Origin: an uncultured Spirochaetales bacterium
GTDB lineage: Bacteria > Spirochaetota > Spirochaetia > Sphaerochaetales > Sphaerochaetaceae
Assembly: GCA_949300325.1 (NCBI GenBank)
Contig: CASGDQ010000024.1
Location: 1 to 64,000, forward strand
DNA: 64,000 bases
Direction: 5' to 3'
Part shown: positions 18,699 to 24,964 of the stretch, in pieces
Position numbering within the stretch: the stretch's first letter is position 1
Layout: each line of letters opens with the position of its first letter
The notes under the pieces: model-generated
Database searches by the model: none
What the model saw: only the letters and a program-made list of their open reading frames with translations
What the model was told of the DNA's origin: nothing
Position numbers and translations under genes: made by a program

Positions 18699-19932
18699 AA
18701 AGCTTTATCTGATAAAAGTCGGTGAAATATCGCTTAAGGGCGGAAACCGTCCCCTGTTTGAAAAACGTCTGAGAGGAAACATAAAGGATAAGCTCCACCA
18801 GTACCATCCGAGGGTGGAGAAACAGAAAGGAAGGCTTTATCTCAAGATCGATGAAAGCGTTGATGACAGCATCGTGGGCAAGGCCCTGTCCACGACATTC
18901 GGCATCACGGGCTTCGCAAGGGCCTATGAGATAGAAAAGGATATGGACGTGCTCGATTCCCTTGTAAGGGAAATACTCCCCCTTTCATCATTTTCAAGCG
19001 GGAAAGGCAGTTTCAAGGTGGAATCAAGAAGGGAGGACAAATCATTCAGCCTCTCAAGCTACGACATCTCCTGCCATCTTGCAGATATAATCCATCTCAT
19101 GTATCCAGACTTGACTGTGGATTTGAAAAATCCCGACCATGTCCTTCATGTGGAAGTGAGGAAAAAGATATTCGTCTATACCTCGGACCAAAAAGGACCG
19201 GGAGGGCTTCCTGTACAGAGCGCAGGAAGGGGCATGCTGCTTTTATCGGGCGGAATAGACAGTCCTGTTGCGGCATTCCACATGGCGAAAAGAGGCATGA
19301 AGCTGGACTGCATCTATTTCCATGCCTACCCCTATACAAGCGAACTAGCTTTGGAGAAAGTCAAAACGCTGGCAAGCCTCATAGCGCCATATCTCGGCGG
19401 AACCAGGCTCTATGTGGTCCCGTTCACCGACGGGCAGCTCAGGATAAGAAAGGAAGCGTTCGAGGATGAGACGACACTCATGTTCAGGGCTGCGATGATG
19501 AGGACCGCAGAAGAGATCGCTAAAGAAAGGAAGGCAAGCGCTATCGTTACAGGAGAAGCCCTCAGCCAGGTTGCATCGCAGACTCTGGAGGCGATGAGCT
19601 TCACGGACAGCATGACGGACCTTCTTGTGCTCCGTCCTCTTGTCGGCATGGATAAGGAGGAGATCATAGAAACGGCAAAGAGCATAGGAACATATGAAAC
19701 CAGCATCCTGCCGTATGAAGACTGCTGCGTTATCTTTTCTCCGAAGCATCCCATAACCCATCCGGTCAAGCAGGTTGCAAAAAGGCATTATGAAAGCCTT
19801 AAAATGGAGGAAGAGATAGAAAAGGCAGTGAAAAACATGACCGTCTACTATTTCAACCCCATGGGAGAAGAAGAGGAAAAGCCTGTCATGGACAAATCAG
19901 AAGAATCATCTTCACTTCAAAACATGCTATAA
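18691..19932 (+). CDS. thiI: tRNA 4-thiouridine synthase, short form
   Basis: 413 residues: an N-terminal ferredoxin-like/THUMP region (about 1-165), then a PP-loop adenylation domain with LLLSGGIDSPVAAF near residue 184. A conserved cysteine lies in EDCCVIFSPKHP. It adenylates U8 of tRNA and inserts sulfur. The ~100-residue rhodanese domain of the E. coli enzyme is missing, as in Bacillus, consistent with direct sulfur delivery by the overlapping desulfurase. The stop codon is part of the promoter of the following operon. Confidence 0.93.
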   Translation: MAEKLYLIKVGEISLKGGNRPLFEKRLRGNIKDKLHQYHPRVEKQKGRLYLKIDESVDDSIVGKALSTTFGITGFARAYEIEKDMDVLDSLVREILPLSSFSSGKGSFKVESRREDKSFSLSSYDISCHLADIIHLMYPDLTVDLKNPDHVLHVEVRKKIFVYTSDQKGPGGLPVQSAGRGMLLLSGGIDSPVAAFHMAKRGMKLDCIYFHAYPYTSELALEKVKTLASLIAPYLGGTRLYVVPFTDGQLRIRKEAFEDETTLMFRAAMMRTAEEIAKERKASAIVTGEALSQVASQTLEAMSFTDSMTDLLVLRPLVGMDKEEIIETAKSIGTYETSILPYEDCCVIFSPKHPITHPVKQVAKRHYESLKMEEEIEKAVKNMTVYYFNPMGEEEEKPVMDKSEESSSLQNML

Positions 19933-19933
19933 T
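19925..19933 (+). promoter_or_regulatory. extended -10 promoter for the peptide-modification operon
   Basis: A consensus TATAAT (19928-19933) preceded by TGC forms an extended -10 element overlapping the thiI stop codon. Transcription would start near 19940, giving a ~26-nt leader with AGGTGGGA before ATG 19966. No good -35 is visible, which extended -10 promoters tolerate. Confidence 0.55.
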
Positions 19934-19965
19934 TCCGCATATTCATCATCAGGTGGGAATCTCAT

Positions 19966-20691
19966 ATGGATCTGGATTTGAACATAGCAAGAATCAGGGT
20001 GCGGATAATCGATGCGGATGCGCATACGATAGTCATCAGCAAAAAATATCAGGCTGAAAACGACGGCAGGCTTCCAGAGCTGTTCATTGCAGCCTCTCCT
20101 GATGATATTTCAAAGGTCGAGGCGGAGGATCCTTCCATACCGCTTGGAAGAGAAATGGCAAAAAGCTTCGCGCTGCTTGAAAACCTTGATATGGCGATGC
20201 TGGAAAAGGATGCATTCTACCTGCACGCATCCTCTGTCGCAGTCGATGGCAGGGCTTATCTTTTTTCAGCAAAGTCAGGAACAGGAAAGAGCACGCATGT
20301 ATCGCTTTGGAAAAAGCATTTCGGCTCTGATGCCACTATAATAAACGGGGACAGGCCTTTTTTGAGGAAAATCGACGGTGTCTTTCATGCTTTCGGCTCC
20401 CCTTGGGCGGGAAAGGAAGGATGGAGCGTGAATGATGGATTTCCAATTGCAGGGCTGTGCTTTATTGAAAGAGGCCAGGAAAACAGCATAGAAAGAATCG
20501 GACATACCGACGTCATAGACAAGATATTCAGACAGCTTAGGCTTCCGCATGAAATGGACAAGATGGAAAAACTTCTTTCCTTGCTTGATGAGTTTTTAAA
20601 CAAGGTTCCATGCTACAGGCTGTACTGCAATATATCAGATGAGGCTGTCATGGTATCTTATAAGGGAATGGGAGGAGAAAGAACGCTATGA
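19966..20691 (+). CDS. HPr kinase-like peptide/protein kinase
   Basis: 241 residues. The block LHASSVAVDGRAYLFSAKSG followed by TGKST (Walker A at residues 102-110) and the INGDRPFLRK motif (127-136) match the HprK/PEP carboxykinase-like fold. The family includes ThcoK-type kinases that phosphorylate a serine of lasso peptides. It lacks the N-terminal HprK domain and no HPr gene is near, so a peptide substrate is more likely than HPr. First gene of a tight five-gene unit; its stop overlaps the PqqD-like gene by 4 nt. Confidence 0.8.
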   Translation: MDLDLNIARIRVRIIDADAHTIVISKKYQAENDGRLPELFIAASPDDISKVEAEDPSIPLGREMAKSFALLENLDMAMLEKDAFYLHASSVAVDGRAYLFSAKSGTGKSTHVSLWKKHFGSDATIINGDRPFLRKIDGVFHAFGSPWAGKEGWSVNDGFPIAGLCFIERGQENSIERIGHTDVIDKIFRQLRLPHEMDKMEKLLSLLDEFLNKVPCYRLYCNISDEAVMVSYKGMGGERTL

Positions 20692-20954
20692 AGACCAGGG
20701 AAGGTTTCATGCTCAGAAAGCTCGGAAACGAGTATGTGGTGGTCGCACTTGGAAGTGCGGCGGAGAATTTTTCAGGGATCATAAGGCTCAATGAAGCTGG
20801 GTCGCTGCTATGGGAAAGGCTCAGCAAGGGCATAGATGACAAAAGCCAGCTTGTGGACATCCTCCTCTCCACCTACGATGTCGAACGTGACGTCGCAGTA
20901 AAGGACGTGGATGAATTTCTTTCCAAGCTGAAGCACTCGGGGCTCGTGGAATAA
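20688..20954 (+). CDS. PqqD-like RRE (RiPP precursor recognition) protein
   Basis: 88 residues, with the PqqD/B1 fold pattern: an N-terminal beta region (MLRKLGNEYVVVALG), then IIRLNEAGSLLWERLSKG and a helical C-terminus with DVDEFLSKLKHSGLVE. Stand-alone RRE proteins bind leader peptides and present precursors to modifying enzymes. The Y-x-x-P motif in both candidate precursors at 24.2-24.5 kb is a plausible ligand. ATGA overlap with the kinase gene; 7 nt before the peptidase gene. Confidence 0.82.
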   Translation: MKTREGFMLRKLGNEYVVVALGSAAENFSGIIRLNEAGSLLWERLSKGIDDKSQLVDILLSTYDVERDVAVKDVDEFLSKLKHSGLVE

Positions 20955-20961
20955 CAATTTG

Positions 20962-21399
20962 ATGGACATCGAAAGCATAATCAAAAAGGATGGATTCTAC
21001 ATGACTGTTGCAAAAGGAGTGAGCATGCGCCCCCTCATCCGTGCGGGGCGGGACACCGTATGCATCGTCAAGCCGGAGCCTCCCCTCCTTCCTTTTGAGA
21101 TCATGCTCTACAGGATGGAAGACAGATACGTGCTGCACCGTCTGATCAAGGCAGAAGGCGGCGGAAAGTACATTTTTCTAGGCGATAACTGCGTCACACT
21201 CGAGCATGTCGATGAAAAGCAGATAGTAGGCAGGCTCAAGCTGCTTTATCGAGATGAGAAGGAAATCCATCTCGATTCATTCCTCTTGAGACTATATACG
21301 CTTCTATGGGCCAGGCCATGGAGAATCAGGATCAGGCTTCTTAGACTGAGAAACCGCATAAAAGGGAGATTGAAGAGATTCCATGCAGAAAAAAAATGA
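20962..21399 (+). CDS. S24/S26-type serine peptidase, Ser-His dyad
   Basis: 145 residues. Signal peptidase-like boxes: GVSMRPLI with nucleophile Ser21, RYVLHRLI with His59 where SipS-type enzymes have Lys, and the IFLGDN box near residue 75. A Ser-His pair is the archaeal/ER (S26B, SipW-like) arrangement. The C-terminal part has one moderately hydrophobic stretch (LRLYTLLWARPW) but no clear N-terminal membrane anchor. In this operon it is a candidate leader peptidase; that role is inferred. I start it at ATG 20962 rather than the preceding TTG. Confidence 0.78.
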   Translation: MDIESIIKKDGFYMTVAKGVSMRPLIRAGRDTVCIVKPEPPLLPFEIMLYRMEDRYVLHRLIKAEGGGKYIFLGDNCVTLEHVDEKQIVGRLKLLYRDEKEIHLDSFLLRLYTLLWARPWRIRIRLLRLRNRIKGRLKRFHAEKK

Positions 21400-23032
21400 T
21401 GCCACGGCATGGATATGGGCCAATACGGAAAAAAGCCATGCCACATTGTTCATTATAACTCTTGGCCATATCATCTATTCGCTCTGCTCGGTCATATCCG
21501 CCCTGGTCTCAAAAAGCATCATCGACAATGCGGTGGGAAAGGATTTCCCCCTTGCGCTGAAATTCTGCCTCATGCTGCTTTCTTTGATTGTGCTGCAGCT
21601 TTTGCTGAACATGGGCCTATCTTGGCTGAGGGAAAGGGTAAGGAGCAAAACAGCAATCGATCTCAGAAAAAGGCTTCTGGAAGTGTTGATGAAAAAGGAT
21701 TACAGCCAAGTATCGTCAAAGCACTCGGGAGACTGGATGGCAAGAATCTTTTCAGATGTGAATATCGTCGCAGACGGATCGACAACGATAATCCCCGAGC
21801 TTTCCAGCCTGCTTACCCAGATGATCGGGGCCTTGGCTGCGCTGACCTTCTTAAGCCCTCTTTTCTCATTGATCCTTATAATAGCAGGAGCTGTACTGAT
21901 ATCGATCTCCTTCATCCTCAGAAAAAAGATGAAAAGGCTGCACAAGCAGGTACAGGAAAAATACGGACATGTCCATTCGTTTTTCCAGGAAACCATAGAG
22001 AACCTGCTGGTGATAAGAATTTTCTCCGCGGAAAAAAACAGGCTTGAAAAGGAAGAAAAAACCCAGAATGAGCTTTACAAGGCTGAGATGAGAAGGAAAA
22101 ACTTCTCTATCTTCGCAAATGCTTCCATTTCTGCAATATTCAAATTAAGCTTTCTCCTTTCTCTCGGATGGGGAGCATTCGGAATCTATTCAGGGGCCAT
22201 GACTTTCGGCACCCTGGCAGCAATCCTTCAGCTGGTTTCACAGATAGAAACTCCGGTCGCATACATCTCATCCAGCATATCAAGGATATTCACCATCACC
22301 GCAAGCGCCGAACGCCTTATGGAGGCGGAGGCTTTCAAGGACGAGGAAAAATCCGATGAAGAGGACCTTTCCTTCGAGGCCATGGACTTTAGGAATGTTT
22401 CGTTCTCCTACGGCAGGGAGGACGTGCTCACCAAAGCCACCTTCTCCATTCAGAAAGGGGATATCACAGCCATCACAGGCATATCAGGAGGCGGGAAAAG
22501 CACGCTTTTCCTTCTCATGCTGGGAATCTATAAGGTGGAGGAAGGAAATATAGCAATACATACCGACAAGGGAGAAAGAGAGCCCTCGAGATCGACAAGG
22601 AAACTCTTTACATACGTTCCGCAGGGCAACGGCCTTTTCAGCGGCACGATAAGGGAAAACCTTCTCCTTTCCTCCCCCGATGCGGATGAAAAGGAAATCC
22701 ATCAGGCGCTGGCGCTGGCGGCTGCAGACTTTGTATTTCTTCTTCCTGACGGGCCTGATACAGTCATAGGAGAGCGCGGTGCAGGACTATCCGAGGGGCA
22801 GAAGCAGAGGATTGCGATTGCAAGGGCCCTTTTGAGCGGTGCGGATATAATCCTTCTTGACGAGGCCACAAGCGCGCTTGACGAGGAGACAGAGAGGACG
22901 ATATTGAAAAACATCTCAACTTTGCAAGGAAAGACATGTTTTATCGTAACCCACAGGAAGGCCGCACTGGAAATCTGCAACAGGCATCTTGAATTATGCG
23001 GCTGCACGATAACGGAGGATGCAATATCATGA
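21383..23032 (+). CDS. ABC exporter, fused membrane and ATPase domains
   Basis: 549 residues. A six-helix exporter domain (about 1-310) is followed by the nucleotide-binding domain with Walker A GISGGGKST (about 367), signature LSEGQKQR, Walker B IILLDEATSALD and the H-loop VTHRKAA. There is no N-terminal C39 peptidase domain, so leader removal must be done by another enzyme. It starts 17 nt inside the peptidase gene with GAAGAG as ribosome binding site. It likely exports the modified peptide. Confidence 0.88.
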   Translation: MQKKNDATAWIWANTEKSHATLFIITLGHIIYSLCSVISALVSKSIIDNAVGKDFPLALKFCLMLLSLIVLQLLLNMGLSWLRERVRSKTAIDLRKRLLEVLMKKDYSQVSSKHSGDWMARIFSDVNIVADGSTTIIPELSSLLTQMIGALAALTFLSPLFSLILIIAGAVLISISFILRKKMKRLHKQVQEKYGHVHSFFQETIENLLVIRIFSAEKNRLEKEEKTQNELYKAEMRRKNFSIFANASISAIFKLSFLLSLGWGAFGIYSGAMTFGTLAAILQLVSQIETPVAYISSSISRIFTITASAERLMEAEAFKDEEKSDEEDLSFEAMDFRNVSFSYGREDVLTKATFSIQKGDITAITGISGGGKSTLFLLMLGIYKVEEGNIAIHTDKGEREPSRSTRKLFTYVPQGNGLFSGTIRENLLLSSPDADEKEIHQALALAAADFVFLLPDGPDTVIGERGAGLSEGQKQRIAIARALLSGADIILLDEATSALDEETERTILKNISTLQGKTCFIVTHRKAALEICNRHLELCGCTITEDAIS

Positions 23033-24126
23033 GCGTCGAAGAATATGTGGTTGAAATATTGGAATCGGTTCTGAACCAGACAACCTTGAAAGAAAAGCCG
23101 GAAGACATCACATTTGATCAGATATATGGTTTTTCGCACTTCCATTGCATCGAGGCCATGACATTCTACGGAATCTCAAGACTCAAATCAAAGCCGGATA
23201 GCATCCTATATAAGAAATGGGAAAAGGAAAGAGACAAGAACATCCTAAAATGCCTCACGCAGCAGACAGAAAGGGACAAGGTCATAAAAGCGCTCACAGC
23301 AAACGGAATACGCTCCCTTCCTCTCAAAGGCTGCCTGCTGCAGGAGATGTATCCTCAGCCCGACTATAGGCAGATGGCGGATCTCGATATCCTGATAGAC
23401 GGCAAAAAGGCAAGCGAAGCCAGAAAACTGCTGGAGGATATGGGCTATGTATGCGACAGCTTCCAAAAAGGTCATCACGATAGCTACTCCAAGCTCCCTT
23501 TCATGGAGATAGAAATACATAGAAAGCTTCTGCCTGAAACCAATGAAAACCACCGATATTATGAAAATGTATGGGACAAGGCTGTAAAAGATGAGGACAA
23601 TCCATTTCTGTTCCATTTCTCCTGGACGGACTACTACATCTTCCTCCTTTTGCATTTCGCCAAGCATTATTTCAATGGCGGAAGCGGGATAAGGAACATA
23701 ATGGACATGCATATATTCCTTTCCAAGCATGAGGCGGACCTCGATAAAGGCTATCTTGAAAAGGAATTGGAGAAACTCGGCATTGCCGGATTCAGAAACA
23801 CAGCCGAACATCTTGCAGCAGTTTGGTTCAAGGGAGAAAAGCCGGATGAAAGGACTCAGGAGATGGCCTCGTATGTCTTTTCAAGCGGCATATACGGAAC
23901 ACTGAAAAACAGCATAACCAATTCCGTAAATAAAACCAGCAAGACGCGCTACATACTCCAAAGAACATTCATGCCGTTTGATATGATGGCCTCCATGCAT
24001 CCCATCCTAAGAAAAATCCCGATCCTTCTGCCCTTCTTCTGGATAGCAAGGCTTATAAGAGCTGCATTCACTAAAAGAAAAAGGATTTCTCAGGAAATAA
24101 GAATAATATCGAAGATAAAAAAATAA
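23029..24126 (+). CDS. nucleotidyltransferase-fold protein (PF14907-like)
   Basis: 365 residues. The block SLPLKGCLLQEMYPQPDYRQ followed by MADLDILID has the L-K-G and D-x-D residues of uncharacterised polymerase-beta-type nucleotidyltransferases found in RiPP and polysaccharide clusters. In the pseudomycoidin lasso system such a protein acts with an HprK-like kinase on a phosphorylated peptide. GGAGG precedes ATG 23029, which overlaps the exporter stop by 4 nt. Last gene of the plus-strand operon; the terminator hairpin begins right after its stop. Confidence 0.8.
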   Translation: MSVEEYVVEILESVLNQTTLKEKPEDITFDQIYGFSHFHCIEAMTFYGISRLKSKPDSILYKKWEKERDKNILKCLTQQTERDKVIKALTANGIRSLPLKGCLLQEMYPQPDYRQMADLDILIDGKKASEARKLLEDMGYVCDSFQKGHHDSYSKLPFMEIEIHRKLLPETNENHRYYENVWDKAVKDEDNPFLFHFSWTDYYIFLLLHFAKHYFNGGSGIRNIMDMHIFLSKHEADLDKGYLEKELEKLGIAGFRNTAEHLAAVWFKGEKPDERTQEMASYVFSSGIYGTLKNSITNSVNKTSKTRYILQRTFMPFDMMASMHPILRKIPILLPFFWIARLIRAAFTKRKRISQEIRIISKIKK

Positions 24127-24149
24127 GGGGCTGATTAGTAGCCCCCTTA
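24115..24149 (-). terminator. bidirectional terminator between the operon and the precursor genes
   Basis: A GC stem (TAAGGGGCT/AGCCCCCTTA, 24124-24149) with a 7-nt loop. On the minus strand it is followed by TTATTTTTTTATC, making a strong terminator for the precursor peptides. On the plus strand the T-rich tail is weaker. Confidence 0.8.
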
Positions 24150-24160
24150 ATCTTGATGCA

Positions 24161-24283
24161 TCACCACGACTTGCCCAAAGACCCGCCGTCCTCATAATCC
24201 TGTCCGGATGACATTACAGTCAAAACAATATCATCCTCTTCGAACTCAGTGACAGATATTTCCGGCTTAACATATTTCTTCAT
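24161..24283 (-). CDS. candidate RiPP precursor peptide 1
   Basis: 40 residues on the minus strand. The leader starts MKKYVKPEISVTEF and contains Y4-x-x-P7-x-I9, the type of motif RRE proteins bind, followed by an acidic DDIVL stretch. The C-terminal part begins around SSG (25-27) and ends EDGGSLGKSW. GGGAG lies upstream of the ATG. It is 50% or more identical to the neighbouring peptide 2, position by position in the leader. No cysteines, so thioether rings are excluded. The precursor role is inferred from paralogy, leader and neighbours. Confidence 0.72.
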   Translation of the reverse strand: MKKYVKPEISVTEFEEDDIVLTVMSSGQDYEDGGSLGKSW

Positions 24284-24338
24284 AACAATAATCTCCCTGA
24301 TTTAAAAAAAAACAGCAAAATGATAATGAAAGCGGACA

Positions 24339-24470
24339 TCACCAAAATCCGACCGCCCCTCCATCTTCCAAATCATCCGCACCGACTCCACCGCTTAATG
24401 TTACATACAAAACGATATCATCCTTATCAAATTCTGTTATCGATACTTCAGGCTTGACATATTCCTTCAT
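24339..24470 (-). CDS. candidate RiPP precursor peptide 2
   Basis: 43 residues, minus strand, upstream of peptide 1 with a 55-nt gap. The leader starts MKEYVKPEVSITEF, again Y4-x-x-P7-x-V9, then DDIVL. The C-terminal part runs from SGGVG (26-30) to LEDGGAVGFW, sharing the S-G junction and the EDGG-x-x-G-...-W ending with peptide 1. A clear AAAAAGGAG ribosome binding site precedes the ATG. The core differs in length and sequence while the leader is conserved, the usual pattern of RiPP precursor families. Confidence 0.72.
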   Translation of the reverse strand: MKEYVKPEVSITEFDKDDIVLYVTLSGGVGADDLEDGGAVGFW

Positions 24471-24496
24471 CGCAAAAATACTCCTTTTTCTATTAG

Positions 24497-24512
24497 GATA
24501 GTCTACGCTATC
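24497..24512. promoter_or_regulatory. inverted repeat upstream of the precursor genes
   Basis: GATAG-N6-CTATC lies 26-41 nt upstream of the peptide 2 start codon, in the stretch where its promoter must lie. The promoter itself is not clear. The repeat may be an operator for a regulator not encoded here. Confidence 0.35.
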
Positions 24513-24533
24513 AATAATTTAAATAAATATCTT

Positions 24534-24743
24534 AAAAAAAATAAACCGGGCGGAAGTTCTTCGTTTCCGTAAAGAACTTATCCGTCCGGATGTTCCCGAC
24601 TTACAGGTCAGGCTGTTCTTGTACCCTTTTCATGGAACCTCTTTCATTTTCTCTATTTTACCATTTTTCAGGTCGCACGTCCTTTTTCCCCGGAAACCTT
24701 TTCTTGGAGGGTGTGCTTCTTGTTCCATTACATTTCAGGTACA
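24534..24743 (-). ncRNA. candidate structured small RNA, about 210 nt, unknown family
   Basis: A promoter (24749-24776) and a strong terminator hairpin (24546-24590, CCGGACGGA...CCGCCCGG with an inner AAGTTCTT/AAGAACTT stem, followed by TTTATTTTTTTT) bracket about 210 nt without a plausible ORF. Inside, GTGTACC near the 5' end can pair with GGGTAC, TGGAAC with GTTCCA, and GCAC with GTGC, leaving an A-rich central bubble. A second hairpin is CCTGAC/GTCGGG. Closing stem, open centre and apical stem resemble 6S RNA, but the long 3' part does not. No tmRNA, SRP RNA or RNase P signature is seen. Confidence 0.55.
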
Positions 24744-24748
24744 CTTTC

Positions 24749-24776
24749 ATCTTAATGCAAACAGGCTTTTTGTCAA
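24749..24776 (-). promoter_or_regulatory. promoter of the candidate small RNA
   Basis: Minus-strand consensus -35 TTGACA (24771-24776), 16-nt spacer, -10 TAAGAT (24749-24754). Transcription would start near 24742. Confidence 0.6.
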
Positions 24777-24934
24777 GAAAAAAAAGCTCAGGGTAAAGAG
24801 CCAGCAACACAGAAGAACATCTGAAAAATGATAAAATGATTTCTATCAAGTTTATAACTTCTTTTCACAAAACCCATTAAATTTAAAAAAAATCCTACCT
24901 TTTTTATTCGAAAAAGACCGGTGCCAGACTTTTC

Positions 24935-24959
24935 AAAAATAATAATAACTATTATTTTT
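24935..24959. promoter_or_regulatory. AT-rich inverted repeat overlapping the activase -10 region
   Basis: AAAAATAAT and ATTATTTTT form a 9-bp inverted repeat with a 7-nt spacer. It covers the likely -10 TATTAT (24950-24955), which ends 9 nt before ATG 24965. No ribosome binding site is present. It could be an operator or a weak RNA hairpin. Confidence 0.4.
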
Positions 24960-24964
24960 TAACT

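Noticed and set aside
19966..24470. Calling the peptide locus a lasso peptide cluster
   Set aside because: RRE, kinase, nucleotidyltransferase, exporter and the YxxP leader fit, but the asparagine-synthetase-like cyclase and B2 protease are missing. The Thr expected at -2 of the core is not at equivalent positions in the two peptides (T22 versus T24).
24590..24849. Short frames in the 24.6-24.8 kb gap
   Set aside because: Phe/Cys-rich or Lys-rich translations without ribosome binding sites; the region is better explained by a structured RNA unit.
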